Shown here in pieces: positions 1-8,663 of a stretch of 42,866 bases of DNA. Every line of letters starts with the position of its first letter. Position 1 is the first letter of the stretch. Location of the stretch: positions 1 through 42,866 of the forward strand of contig CACZPJ010000022.1 in NCBI GenBank assembly GCA_902782995.1. Reading direction: 5' to 3'. This DNA comes from an uncultured Lachnospiraceae bacterium. GTDB lineage: Bacteria; Bacillota; Clostridia; Lachnospirales; Lachnospiraceae. The position numbers and the translations under genes are program-made. Below the pieces are notes generated by a model. The model saw only the letters and a list, made by a program, of their open reading frames with translations, was not told the DNA's origin and ran no database searches.

Positions 1-521
1 AACACCTGATCAAATACCTGTATGATCGTATCTACCAGTTCCGGTTCCATCTGTGACAGACGCATTTCATACTGTTCCTGCATCTGCTGTCTTTCCTCTT
101 CTAATGCATTTTTTTCCTGCTGTAACTCCAGCTTTGCCTGATTGCAGCCTTCCTGATACCCGGCTGCATTTCCTTCTTCTTTTGCCTGCTGCCGGATTGC
201 ATCTGCCTGATTCCTTGCTTCTGCCAGTATCTGATCTGCCTGGTCTCTTGCCTCCGCTAAGATCTCTTCCGCCTGATTTCTCGCATCTTCTAACTGTGCG
301 CTATCATCAACCGGTTCTTCTTCGGAATAATCTACTTCCACTTCCGTAGCAGGAATGCCTGCCTGAAACCCATCTGCATCCGGCTCGGCAAATCCTCTCT
401 GCTTTGCCTGATACTCCTGTTCTAACTTTGCTAACTTTTCCTCGACCATCTGATTGGAATTGATGATCCTTGTATGATCTGTTTCTGATACAACGAAACA
501 TTGTTTGTACAAATTAGGCAA
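1..521 (-). CDS. fliH: Flagellar assembly protein FliH (3'-truncated by window edge)
   Basis: FliH is the negative regulator and carrier of the flagellar export ATPase FliI. About 173 codons are visible and the C-terminal FliI/FliN-binding half lies outside the window. The start is a TTG at 521, giving MPNLYKQ. A strong ribosome site (GGAGGTGA, 537-530) sits 8 nt upstream, whereas no in-frame ATG lies near it. The start overlaps the fliG stop by 8 nt, which suggests translational coupling. From about residue 25 the protein is a long Glu/Gln/Ala-rich coiled coil, with a repeated pattern (RNQAEEILAEA, RDQADQILAEA, RNQADAIRQQA) typical of FliH and other V/F-type stator stalks. Identity rests on position after fliG and this stalk, so it is good but not domain-complete. 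Confidence 0.88.
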   Translation of the reverse strand, partial: MPNLYKQCFVVSETDHTRIINSNQMVEEKLAKLEQEYQAKQRGFAEPDADGFQAGIPATEVEVDYSEEEPVDDSAQLEDARNQAEEILAEARDQADQILAEARNQADAIRQQAKEEGNAAGYQEGCNQAKLELQQEKNALEEERQQMQEQYEMRLSQMEPELVDTIIQVFDQV

Positions 522-1521
522 TGATCTCGTCACCTCCGCCTCTGGAAATTACAATTTCTGCGGAGTCTTCCAGCTTACGGATTACACCAACAATCTTCTG
601 CTGCGCTTCTTCTACATCCTTCATACGCACCGGACCCATGTATTCCATATCTTCCTTGATCATTGCAGCCAGCCGCTTGGACAGGTTCTTAAAGATAACA
701 CCCTGTACCTCTTCGTTCGCACCCTTTAATGCAATTCCAAGGTCATTGTTATCGACATCACGAAGTACACGCTGGATCGCTCTGTCATCCAGAAGAAGGA
801 TATCCTCGAATACGAACATCTTCTTACGGATCTCATCTGCAAGTTCCGGTTCTTCGATCTCAAGAGATTCCATAATATGCTTCTCGGTACCACGGTCTAC
901 GGTATTTAAGATATCTACAATCGCATCGACACCACCGACGATCGTGTAATCCTGATTCAGCAGCGATGACAGCTTCCGCTCTAACACACGCTCTACTTCC
1001 TTGATCACATCCGGCGAAGTACGATCCATCGTCGCAATACGTTTTGCCACATCCGCCTGTTTCTCCGGTGTCAATGCACCTAAGATCATCGCAGACTGGC
1101 TTGCGGACAGATACGATAAGATCATCGCAATCGTCTGCGGGTGTTCATCCTGGATAAAATTCAACACCTGGCTTGGATCTGTCTTGCGCACAAACTCGAA
1201 CGGACGTACCTGCAGGGATGCAGTCAGCTTGGTAATAACCTCCTGTGCCTTTTCGGAACCAAGTGCCTTATCAAGCAGCTCTTTCGCATAGCCGATACCA
1301 CCTTCCGCAATATACTGCTGTGCCAGGCAGACCTGATAGAACTCGTTTAAAACGTCCTCTTTGGTCTGTGGGGAAACACTTCTGGTATTTGCGATCTCAA
1401 GTGTCAGTTCCTCAATCTCATCTTCTTTTAAATGTTTAAAAATACTCGCCGATTTTTCCGGTCCTAATGCGATCAGTAAGATCGCCGCTTTCTGGATGCC
1501 GGTATATTCCTCACTACTCAT
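514..1521 (-). CDS. fliG: Flagellar motor switch protein FliG
   Basis: FliG is the rotor protein of the C-ring: it binds FliF at its N terminus and the MotA stator at its C terminus. The 335-residue reading has the family start (GIQKAAILLIALGPEKSA), the middle-domain EHPQTIAMILSYL motif near residue 130, and a C-terminal charged helix region ending in a Gly-rich tail. I prefer the ATG at 1521 (MSSEEYTG). An in-frame GTG at 1536 would overlap the fliF stop and has its purine run (GAGGAG, 1541-1536) directly on it, whereas that run lies 14 nt from the ATG. It sits between fliF and fliH in one transcription unit. Confidence 0.97.
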   Translation of the reverse strand: MSSEEYTGIQKAAILLIALGPEKSASIFKHLKEDEIEELTLEIANTRSVSPQTKEDVLNEFYQVCLAQQYIAEGGIGYAKELLDKALGSEKAQEVITKLTASLQVRPFEFVRKTDPSQVLNFIQDEHPQTIAMILSYLSASQSAMILGALTPEKQADVAKRIATMDRTSPDVIKEVERVLERKLSSLLNQDYTIVGGVDAIVDILNTVDRGTEKHIMESLEIEEPELADEIRKKMFVFEDILLLDDRAIQRVLRDVDNNDLGIALKGANEEVQGVIFKNLSKRLAAMIKEDMEYMGPVRMKDVEEAQQKIVGVIRKLEDSAEIVISRGGGDEIIA

Positions 1522-1526
1522 ATGCT

Positions 1527-3134
1527 CTAATTCCACTCCTCATTCAGCCAGTTACGCAACAGTGACGCAACCGCCTCCGGATTTTCATCAACAAATTTTT
1601 CTATCAGTAATCTTGTCTCAGACTTCTCGTTGTATCCGATATCCTCAAGATCATCCTGTTCTGCTTCCTTCGTTGTCTCAAGCAGGGACTCCACCGATAA
1701 TTCCGGTTCCATTTCGACCGCCTGCTCCTTTCTTGTACTGCGGAATACCACGTATCCAAGAAGCGCAAAGATCAGTACTGCCAATGCGATCTGTAAGTAA
1801 TCTGACCAGGTACGTCCCGTCTTGTCCGAATATACGAAAAACGGTACGTCATAGGCAACGATTGAAATATTATTCGTTGCAATACCGGTAGCCTTTGATA
1901 CCATATCATAAAAATCCTGATCTACCGTCCCCTTGACACGCTGTGAATTCTGTGCCACAAACTGGTCAAAGGTCATATTATCCAGTGTTCCGTCTGCCTT
2001 TAACGCATCCTCATCATAGGTCACATAATTCGTTGCAACGACTGTAAGAGAGGAATTGTCATAATCAATATCCCCAACCGATTTCTGTGTCTCTGTGATC
2101 TTCTCACTCGGTGTATAGTTCTTCTTCGAATCGGTGATCGACTGGCTGCTGATCTCACCATTTTCCAGCATATAAGCTGTATCATCATCGTTTGTATCCG
2201 TACCAGGTGTCGCTGCTGCGCCGCCGGTTGCATTCGACTCGTAGTTTGACTCACTGCTCAGATAACCCTGATCCTGTCCGTCATGTACATAGTAATCATG
2301 GTCGGTTTCCTTGACCGCATCCATATTCAGCTTCAGATTCAGTCCAACTTCTACATTGTCATAGACATCCGTTCCAAGTACAACGTCCTTGACCGCACCC
2401 TTTACCTTATTCTCAACCTTCGTCTGGTAAGAAAGCTGTGAATTCGACACGCCGCTTGTAGTAGTGGAATCTCCGCCGGAGAATAACACGTTGCTGCTCG
2501 TATCCATGATCAGGATACTGTCTGTACTCTTATTGCCAAGTCCTGTTGCCATGTACTGTGCAAGTCCGGCTGCCTGGTCATCATCCATCTCACCGTTTAA
2601 CTTTAAGATTACGCTTGCATAGCTCTCTTCATTCCGGCTGATGATCGTTCCATCATCCTCCGGGATCGACAGACGGACAGATGCAGTATCGACATTATCG
2701 AGCGTCTCTAAGAACTTCTTAAAACGCTCTTCCATGTACAACTGGTACTTCTTATCCTTATCCGCTTCCGTGGTACTAAAGCCCCCGCCTAATGCATCAT
2801 CGATGCTGTAACCATTCGAAGGAATACTGTTTTGTCCAAGTAAAATATTGGCATTCGCCTCATCCTCAGAATGGATCGTAAAGGTAAGTCCATCATCGGA
2901 AACCGAATACCAGATACTCTCACCTGATAACAGATCCTTGACCGTACCAGCCTGTGAAGTATCTTCGCAGGTGATCAGTTGTACCGTGGTCGGCTTTGAC
3001 ATCACAACATATAAAATGATCAGTGCAACGATCACGACCGCAGTAATGCTAACGATCAGCATCTTCTGCTTCGTCGAAAACTTTTTCCACCATTCTGTAA
3101 TTTTATTTAATATTTCTTTTACTTTATCCGGCAT
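1527..3134 (-). CDS. fliF: Flagellar MS-ring protein FliF
   Basis: FliF forms the membrane-supramembrane ring on which the flagellar motor and export gate are built. It is 535 residues, in the usual family range. There is a transmembrane helix near residues 24-46, a large extracytoplasmic ring-building region, a low-complexity Ser/Thr/Asp/Gly insert around residues 290-320, a second transmembrane helix near 442-461, and a cytoplasmic tail. The tail ends in an acidic FliG-binding segment (LIEKFVDENPEAVASLLRNW). The TAG stop is just upstream of the fliG ATG. Confidence 0.97.
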   Translation of the reverse strand: MPDKVKEILNKITEWWKKFSTKQKMLIVSITAVVIVALIILYVVMSKPTTVQLITCEDTSQAGTVKDLLSGESIWYSVSDDGLTFTIHSEDEANANILLGQNSIPSNGYSIDDALGGGFSTTEADKDKKYQLYMEERFKKFLETLDNVDTASVRLSIPEDDGTIISRNEESYASVILKLNGEMDDDQAAGLAQYMATGLGNKSTDSILIMDTSSNVLFSGGDSTTTSGVSNSQLSYQTKVENKVKGAVKDVVLGTDVYDNVEVGLNLKLNMDAVKETDHDYYVHDGQDQGYLSSESNYESNATGGAAATPGTDTNDDDTAYMLENGEISSQSITDSKKNYTPSEKITETQKSVGDIDYDNSSLTVVATNYVTYDEDALKADGTLDNMTFDQFVAQNSQRVKGTVDQDFYDMVSKATGIATNNISIVAYDVPFFVYSDKTGRTWSDYLQIALAVLIFALLGYVVFRSTRKEQAVEMEPELSVESLLETTKEAEQDDLEDIGYNEKSETRLLIEKFVDENPEAVASLLRNWLNEEWN

Positions 3135-3151
3135 CTTCTACACCCTACCTG

Positions 3152-3463
3152 CTAAATCTGCATATTCATAATTTCTTTGTAAGCATCTAAAACCTTATCA
3201 CGGACTGCTACGGTATAGGATAAGGCAATGTTTGCTTTTTCCTGCGCGATCAAAAGATCATGTGTACTGGTAGACTCTCCTAAAGCAAACTGAATCTCTG
3301 CGGATTCCGCACTATTCTGGTAGTCATTTGTCTCGTTTACCATCTGTAAGGCATTTGAAAATATTGAATCAAAGCTCTCATCCTTTGTCTGTGCTGCCTG
3401 ATTATTCTCTACCGCAGACTGGATTACGTTCGATGAGACATTCGTTAATGCTGAAATATCCAT
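3152..3463 (-). CDS. fliE: Flagellar hook-basal body protein FliE
   Basis: FliE is the small adapter that joins the MS ring to the proximal rod. At 103 residues it has the expected size, and it ends in the conserved helical region (SLLIAQEKANIALSYTVAVRDKVLDAYKEIMNMQI-like; conserved K, R, DAY.EIM residues). There is no signal peptide, as expected for a substrate of the flagellar type III export system. An AGAGGAAG ribosome site precedes the ATG. It lies in the conserved flgB-flgC-fliE-fliF order. Confidence 0.95.
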   Translation of the reverse strand: MDISALTNVSSNVIQSAVENNQAAQTKDESFDSIFSNALQMVNETNDYQNSAESAEIQFALGESTSTHDLLIAQEKANIALSYTVAVRDKVLDAYKEIMNMQI

Positions 3464-3492
3464 TTTCTTCCTCTTTTCCTAATCACATGTTA

Positions 3493-3933
3493 TTATTTAC
3501 CGATCTGAAGACCCGCCTGTGCAATGCCCTTGCTTGCATCGAACGCTGTTACATTCGCTTCGTAAGCACGGCTCGCATCGATCAGGTTCGTCATCTCTGT
3601 TACAATATTCACATTCGGATAAGAAACATATCCGTTCTCATCTGCATCCGGATGGGACGGATCATACTTCATTGTAAAATCGGTTGAGGTGTCATCTGCC
3701 ACCCGGCTGACCTTTACGCCGTTTCCAACCTGTACCTGTCTGGTGTTCGCAAGTACATTGCTAAATGGTGTTACATCCTTCTCCTGGAATGTAACGATCT
3801 TACGACGGTATGGTGTACCATCTGCGGTTCTGGTTGTATTCACATTTGCAACATTCTCTGCAATAATATCTGTCCGGAAACGTTCTGCCGTCATACCGGA
3901 AGCACTGATATTAAAAGCCTGAAACATACCCAT
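3493..3933 (-). CDS. flgC: Flagellar basal-body rod protein FlgC
   Basis: FlgC is a proximal rod subunit. The 146-residue protein starts MGMFQAFNISASGMTAERFR and contains the rod/hook N-terminal signature (a helix followed by AENVANVNTTRT). It ends with the amphipathic helix that packs in the rod core (NLIDASRAYEANVTAFDASK). A GGAGG lies 6 nt upstream of the ATG. It is the second gene of the flagellar operon. Confidence 0.97.
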   Translation of the reverse strand: MGMFQAFNISASGMTAERFRTDIIAENVANVNTTRTADGTPYRRKIVTFQEKDVTPFSNVLANTRQVQVGNGVKVSRVADDTSTDFTMKYDPSHPDADENGYVSYPNVNIVTEMTNLIDASRAYEANVTAFDASKGIAQAGLQIGK

Positions 3934-3973
3934 AGTATTCCTCCTGCCTGAACTTTACTTATGATTCATATTG

Positions 3974-4363
3974 TTACTTTAATACGGACTTAAATCTTGA
4001 AATCTCCTGTGTGATACTGTCTGTTATTCCGGAATAGCGGATCTGTTCGGAAGCAAGCTCTGCCTCCTCTGTATCTATATCGACGTTATTCCCATCTAAA
4101 CGGTAAGAATAACCCGATGCATCTGTATATGTAACCGCATTCAGATGGTCAAGATCTGCATGGTTTACCTTCTCATCTAAGGATATATATTTTGTATTTC
4201 CGAGTTCACTCTTTAAGACACTTTCAAAATCCACATCTTTTCTCTTATAACCCGGTGTGTCCACATTCGCTAAATTGTTCGTGATCGTTGTCTCACGCAG
4301 CCAGCTTGCATCAGCGGCTTTATCTAATACATTGATATAATTATAAGCATTCGAACTAAACAT
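3974..4363 (-). CDS. flgB: Flagellar basal-body rod protein FlgB
   Basis: FlgB is a proximal rod subunit and the first gene of the flagellar operon here. It is 129 residues, with the rod signature TNNLANVDTPGYKRKDVDF and a C-terminal helix. AAAGGAG precedes the ATG. A short perfect inverted repeat (AGGGCA/TGCCCT, 4381-4398) lies immediately upstream of that ribosome site and could fold over it. Expression is probably driven from the promoter at 4417-4444. Confidence 0.96.
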   Translation of the reverse strand: MFSSNAYNYINVLDKAADASWLRETTITNNLANVDTPGYKRKDVDFESVLKSELGNTKYISLDEKVNHADLDHLNAVTYTDASGYSYRLDGNNVDIDTEEAELASEQIRYSGITDSITQEISRFKSVLK

Positions 4364-4416
4364 ACGCTGCTCCTTTCCTCAGGGCATAGTACTGCCCTCT
4401 TATCACATCATATTCC

Positions 4417-4444
4417 ATTATAAATTATATTTCGGAAAACTCAA
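4417..4444 (-). promoter_or_regulatory. Predicted sigma-A-type promoter of the flgB flagellar operon
   Basis: On the minus strand the -35 reads TTGAGT (4444-4439) and the -10 reads TATAAT (4422-4417), with a 16-bp spacer. It lies about 55 nt upstream of the flgB start and after the codY terminator, so the flagellar operon can be transcribed independently of codY. Confidence 0.65.
4427..4441 (-). promoter_or_regulatory. Weak candidate CodY box in the flgB promoter
   Basis: The minus strand reads AGTTTTCCGAAATAT, which matches 11 of 15 positions of the CodY consensus AATTTTCWGAAAATT. It fills the spacer between the -35 and -10 hexamers, where a bound protein would block polymerase. CodY repression of flagellar genes is known in Bacillus subtilis. 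Binding here is an inference, and AT-rich DNA makes chance matches of this quality possible. Confidence 0.35.
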
Positions 4445-4515
4445 GCAAATTTTGCATTTTTTTACATTATCTAGGGTATATCGACACGAAAAAGCACTAA
4501 ATAACGGATAAACGC

Positions 4516-4550
4516 AAAAAATGGAACTACAGCCTTCTGTAATTCCATTT
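4516..4550 (-). terminator. Intrinsic terminator after codY
   Basis: The arms 4519-4532 and 4537-4550 form a 14-bp stem with one G-U pair and a 4-nt loop, followed on the minus strand by a run of T. It begins 17 nt past the codY stop and separates codY from the flagellar operon. Confidence 0.85.
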
Positions 4551-4566
4551 AACTTCGCCTAATCCT

Positions 4567-5376
4567 TTAGCCATTTTGTCTTTTTAATTTCTTCAGTTCA
4601 TCAAATACCACATCATTGACAACCTTGATGTAAGTTCCCTTCATACCGGAAGACCGGGATTCGATCACTCCCGCACTTTCAAACTTCCGGAGCGCATTCA
4701 CGATAACCGATCTGGTGATACCGACTCTGTCTGCGATCTTGCTGGCAACCAAAATCCCTTCGGTGCCATCTAACTCATCAAAAATGTGGGTGATCGCTTC
4801 TAACTCTGAGAACGATAATGTACTGATCGCAGATCTTACGATCTGAACCTTCCTCGTCTCTTCCGCATTCTCCTCATTCACGGAACGCATCATCTCAAGG
4901 CCGACAACGGTTGTACCGTACTCGCATAAAATAATATCATCAATATCATACTGTCTGTCATACCGGTATACGAACAGTGTTCCCAAACGCTCACCGGCAA
5001 TGTCGATCGGTGTGATGATCGCAGAATACTTTTTCACATTATCAATAAAACCAAGTGTCTCAAGATTCACATTCTCTTTTGTGGATAAGATCCCAAGCAG
5101 ACGCTCATTCAACATGGAATCTACAAATCCGCCTACCTGATCCACGATCAGTTCATGCAACTCGTCCACTTCATTGCACAGGCTTGTTCCTAAGACCTTA
5201 CCCTTTTTACTGATCACAAGGACATTCGAATCTAAGATCTCGGTCAACACCTGACAGATGTCATTGAACACTACCTTCGACGAACTGTTGTTGTGTAAAA
5301 GCTTATTGATTTTTCTGGTCTTGTCCAGTAGCTGAACACTCATTCTTATCCTCCCGGTAACTTCTGTATCATTCAC
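4567..5376 (-). CDS. codY: GTP- and branched-chain-amino-acid-sensing global repressor CodY
   Basis: CodY is the global nutritional regulator of low-GC Gram-positive bacteria. It binds DNA when GTP and isoleucine/leucine/valine are plentiful. The 269-residue protein has an N-terminal GAF-type ligand domain (roughly residues 1-155; MSVQLLDKTRKINKLLH start region) and a C-terminal winged helix-turn-helix (about 195-265). The recognition region reads SKIADRVGITRSVIVNALRK, the near-invariant CodY signature. The annotated ATG gives a short extension before MSVQLLDKTRK; an in-frame ATG at codon 12 (5343), preceded by GGAGGATAAGA, is the alternative and probably better start. Its promoter carries a strong CodY-box match, so autoregulation is likely. 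Confidence 0.97.
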   Translation of the reverse strand: MNDTEVTGRIRMSVQLLDKTRKINKLLHNNSSSKVVFNDICQVLTEILDSNVLVISKKGKVLGTSLCNEVDELHELIVDQVGGFVDSMLNERLLGILSTKENVNLETLGFIDNVKKYSAIITPIDIAGERLGTLFVYRYDRQYDIDDIILCEYGTTVVGLEMMRSVNEENAEETRKVQIVRSAISTLSFSELEAITHIFDELDGTEGILVASKIADRVGITRSVIVNALRKFESAGVIESRSSGMKGTYIKVVNDVVFDELKKLKRQNG

Positions 5377-5388
5377 TCATTGACATTT

Positions 5389-5417
5389 ATTTTAGCATGT
5401 TTATTCTGAAAATTCAA
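5389..5417 (-). promoter_or_regulatory. codY promoter with overlapping CodY box (autoregulation)
   Basis: The minus strand shows TTGAAT (5417-5412), a 17-bp spacer and TAAAAT (5394-5389). A CodY-box match (5400-5414, AATTTTCAGAATAAA on the minus strand) has 12 of 15 consensus positions, including an unbroken 11-base match AATTTTCAGAA. It overlaps the -35 and the front of the spacer, the classical position for repression. The unit starts right after the topA stop codon. Confidence 0.7.
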
Positions 5418-5434
5418 CAATTTGTATCGAATTT

Positions 5435-7519
5435 TTATACATTTTCCGGCTGTTTTGGCTTTTCTTCCACATGGTCACACTGTTCATTGGCGCAGGCAAG
5501 CTTGTTTCCTTTTTCTACCATATAACCACCGCATTCCGGACACTTTTTCTCTACCGGCTTTGCCCAGGACATGAAGTCACATTCCGGATTATTCTCACAG
5601 CCATAATACCGGCGTCCCTTTTTCGTCTTCTTCAGTACGATGTCTTTTCCGCACTTCGGACATGCCACACCGATCTTTTCGAGGTACGGCTTGGTGTTAC
5701 GGCAGTCCGGGAATCCCGGACATGCTAAAAACTTTCCGTGCGGTCCGTATTTTACAACCATATTTCTGCCGCATTCCTCACAGACCACGTCTGTTACTTC
5801 ATCTGCGATCTGTACCTTTTCCAGTGTCTTTTCCGCTTCTTCTACCGCTTCATCCAGATCCGGATAGAAGTTGCTTACAACCGTCTTCCAGTTGATGCTT
5901 CCTTCTTCTACCTTATCAAGCAGGGACTCTAAGTTTGCAGTAAAATGTTCATCGACAATACTAGGGAATGCTGCCACCATGATTGAATTGACCGCTTCTC
6001 CAAGCTCTGTGACATACAGATTCTTGTTTTCCTTTATGATATATCTTCTTGCAAGGATCGTTGTGATCGTCGGTGAGTATGTACTCGGACGTCCGATTCC
6101 AAGCTCTTCGAGTGCTTTTACTAAAGATGCCTCGGTATAATGCGCAGGCGGCTGTGTAAAGTGCTGCTTCTCTTCAAAGTCTGACAGGGAAAGCTTTGTA
6201 TCCTGATCAAAGGATTTTAACAATACGTTGCCCTTTGTCTTTTCTTCCTCGTCGTTTGTATAGACGGATAAGAATCCTTCGAACTTCACCTTCGATGCTG
6301 CGATCGTAAATACATAACCATTCGCACCGATCTTCACCGATACCGTCTCGTATCTCGCATTGCTCATACGGCTCGCGGTAAAACGGTTCCAGATCAACTG
6401 ATACAGACGGAACTGGTCTCTTGACAGCGAATCCTTGACGGCTGCCGGTGTTCTCGTAATATCCGATGGACGGATCGCCTCATGGGCATCCTGGATCTTA
6501 GCGGTATTTTTCTTCTCAGTCACCTGATCTGCCACATAATCCTCTCCGTATGCAGATGCAATATAGGTTCTTGCTGCCTGATCTGCTTCTTCCGAGATAC
6601 GGACAGAGTCTGTTCTTAAGTAGGTGATCAGACCGACTGTACCCGAGCCCTTGATGTCCACACCTTCATAGAGCTGCTGTGCAAGACGCATGGTCTTTTG
6701 TGTTGAAAAGTTTAAGACCTTCGATGCTTCCTGCTGTAAGGTACTTGTGATAAACGGAAGCGGTGCCTTTTTGATACGCTCACCCTTTTTCACATCTGTC
6801 ACCTTATAATCAGCGTCCTTCAAATCTGCAAGAATCTGATCTAACTGTTCCTTCGATTCGATCGTCATCTTCTCTTTTTCGGTTCCATAGAACTTTGCAA
6901 CCACCGGCTTTTTCTCACCGGCTACCGAAAAGGCTGCATCAAGTGACCAGTATTCCTGTGGGATAAATGCATTGATCTCATTCTCACGGTCACAGATGAT
7001 ACGGAGTGCGACGGACTGTACACGGCCTGCACTTAAGCCACGCTTTACCTTTGCCCATAACAGCGGGCTGATCCGGTAACCTACCATACGGTCTAACATA
7101 CGGCGTGCCTGCTGTGCATTCACAAGATCCATGTCAATGTCACGCGCCTGCTTTAAGGATGCCTTTACCGCATGCTGTGTGATCTCGTTAAAGCTGATAC
7201 GGTATACCTTCTTATGCTCCAGATTGAGTGCTTTCGTCAGATGCCAGGAGATTGCCTCTCCCTCACGGTCGGGGTCGGTTGCGAGATACACTTTATCTGC
7301 CTTCTTCACTTCTTTGCGAAGCTTTGCAAGTATGTCTCCTTTTCCACGAATCGTAATATACTTCGGTTCAAAATCATGTTCCACGTCGATTCCCATTCTG
7401 CTCTTTGGCAGATCACGGACATGTCCGTTCGATGCAACAACCTCATAATTTTTCCCCAAGAATTTTTTAATGGTCTTTACCTTTGCCGGTGATTCCACGA
7501 TCACAAGATACTTTGCCAT
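5435..7519 (-). CDS. topA: DNA topoisomerase I (type IA)
   Basis: TopA relaxes negative supercoils through a transient 5'-phosphotyrosine link. The 694-residue protein has the Toprim domain (VIVESPAKVKTI; catalytic E9 and the DPDRE motif at 82-86) and the active-site tyrosine at about residue 300 in LITYLRTDSVR. Three C-terminal four-cysteine zinc ribbons follow: CEECGRN...CPGFPDC, CPKCGKD...CENNPEC and CPECGGY...CANEQC. It follows dprA by 29 nt with AAGGAGTC upstream of the ATG, so it is probably cotranscribed with comM-dprA. Confidence 0.98.
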   Translation of the reverse strand: MAKYLVIVESPAKVKTIKKFLGKNYEVVASNGHVRDLPKSRMGIDVEHDFEPKYITIRGKGDILAKLRKEVKKADKVYLATDPDREGEAISWHLTKALNLEHKKVYRISFNEITQHAVKASLKQARDIDMDLVNAQQARRMLDRMVGYRISPLLWAKVKRGLSAGRVQSVALRIICDRENEINAFIPQEYWSLDAAFSVAGEKKPVVAKFYGTEKEKMTIESKEQLDQILADLKDADYKVTDVKKGERIKKAPLPFITSTLQQEASKVLNFSTQKTMRLAQQLYEGVDIKGSGTVGLITYLRTDSVRISEEADQAARTYIASAYGEDYVADQVTEKKNTAKIQDAHEAIRPSDITRTPAAVKDSLSRDQFRLYQLIWNRFTASRMSNARYETVSVKIGANGYVFTIAASKVKFEGFLSVYTNDEEEKTKGNVLLKSFDQDTKLSLSDFEEKQHFTQPPAHYTEASLVKALEELGIGRPSTYSPTITTILARRYIIKENKNLYVTELGEAVNSIMVAAFPSIVDEHFTANLESLLDKVEEGSINWKTVVSNFYPDLDEAVEEAEKTLEKVQIADEVTDVVCEECGRNMVVKYGPHGKFLACPGFPDCRNTKPYLEKIGVACPKCGKDIVLKKTKKGRRYYGCENNPECDFMSWAKPVEKKCPECGGYMVEKGNKLACANEQCDHVEEKPKQPENV

Positions 7520-7548
7520 AACCCTGACTCCTTCTCATATTTATAACA

Positions 7549-8643
7549 TCATCTATTTTTGCGTATATAACTGTTTTTAAATACTTCCCTTACCATGCCC
7601 TTTTTCTGAAGCGTGATCAGGCTCTGCATGACAGCGGTCACTGCAAGCTTTGTCTTTTGCCTGATTTCTTCTATGTTTTTAGGCTGTAAATCTAGTACAC
7701 TATACACCAGCGTTTCTTCTTTTTCAAGTAAATTTTTTGAAAATATATCCTGTCCGCCCCGTTTTCCCATCACAATTCCAAGGTCACGCAAAAAATCTTC
7801 CACCGACAAAAATATCCCTGCACCCTGCTTAATCAGGCGGTTACAGCCCGCGCTCGGTACATCTGTCATCCGTCCCGGAACTGCGTAAATATCCTTTCCC
7901 TGTTCGAGTGCATAATCTGCCGTGATCAGTGACCCGCTTTTCTCTCTTGCCTCTGCAACGATCACGATCCGGCTTAATCCGCTGATGATACGGTTACGCA
8001 TCGGAAAACGCATCGGGATCGGCGGCGTACCCGGTGGATACTCCGATAAAATTCCTCCGGCCGCTTCTATTTTCTCATATAAGATCCGGCTACCCGGCGG
8101 ATAACAGATGTCCACCCCGCAGCCTAATACCGCAAAGGTAGTTCCACCGCCCCGGAGTGCGCCAAAATGTCCCGCACTGTCGATTCCCTTTGCCATTCCG
8201 CTTACCACCTGCACACCGGCGGCTGCAAGCTGCATTGCCGCCTGCCCCGCTGCTTCTCTTCCGTATTCCGAACACATCCTTGCACCGACGATCGCAACCG
8301 TGGGCTTTGTGGGATCTGTCATTCTTCCTTTATAAAAGATCCCATAGGGTGATTGTGCTATTTCCCTTAAGTCCTCCGGGTAGGCTTCATCCTCACGGGT
8401 GACCAGGCAGATCCCCTTCTGATGCAGTTCCGCTTCTTTTCTCTCCAGATCCCAGCCTTTCCTGCGCGCTAACAGCTTTTCGGTCTCTGCATCTGTGAAA
8501 AATGCAATCTGTTTTAACTGCCCTTCTGTCATATGATAGACTTCTCTTGCACTGCCTGCCACCGCAGACAGCTGGCATAGCTTTTCTGCGGACAGTTCGT
8601 CCGACAGGGAAGCAAGAAAATACTTATAGGATAATTCTTCCAT
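7549..8643 (-). CDS. dprA: DNA-processing protein DprA (Smf)
   Basis: DprA binds incoming single-stranded DNA and loads RecA during natural transformation. The family is also kept in bacteria not known to be competent. The protein has the extended Rossmann core: VAIVGARMCSEYGREAA, VVSGMAKGIDSAGHFGAL, TFAVLGCGVDICYPP, LSEYPPGTPP, and RNRIISGLS with SGSLITADYALEQGKDIYAVPG. It ends in a DprA winged-helix domain. I use the ATG at 8643 because AGGTGG lies 8 nt before it; a GTG at 8655 is the alternative. It starts just after the comM stop. Confidence 0.96.
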   Translation of the reverse strand: MEELSYKYFLASLSDELSAEKLCQLSAVAGSAREVYHMTEGQLKQIAFFTDAETEKLLARRKGWDLERKEAELHQKGICLVTREDEAYPEDLREIAQSPYGIFYKGRMTDPTKPTVAIVGARMCSEYGREAAGQAAMQLAAAGVQVVSGMAKGIDSAGHFGALRGGGTTFAVLGCGVDICYPPGSRILYEKIEAAGGILSEYPPGTPPIPMRFPMRNRIISGLSRIVIVAEAREKSGSLITADYALEQGKDIYAVPGRMTDVPSAGCNRLIKQGAGIFLSVEDFLRDLGIVMGKRGGQDIFSKNLLEKEETLVYSVLDLQPKNIEEIRQKTKLAVTAVMQSLITLQKKGMVREVFKNSYIRKNR

Positions 8644-8663
8644 CTTCTTTTCCACCTGCCTTC

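Noticed and set aside
4478..4485. GTCGATAT on the minus strand upstream of flgB, resembling a sigma-28 -10 (GCCGATAA)
   Set aside because: No TAAA-type -35 at 15 bp, and the stretch lies close to the codY terminator; the sigma-A-type promoter nearer to flgB is better.
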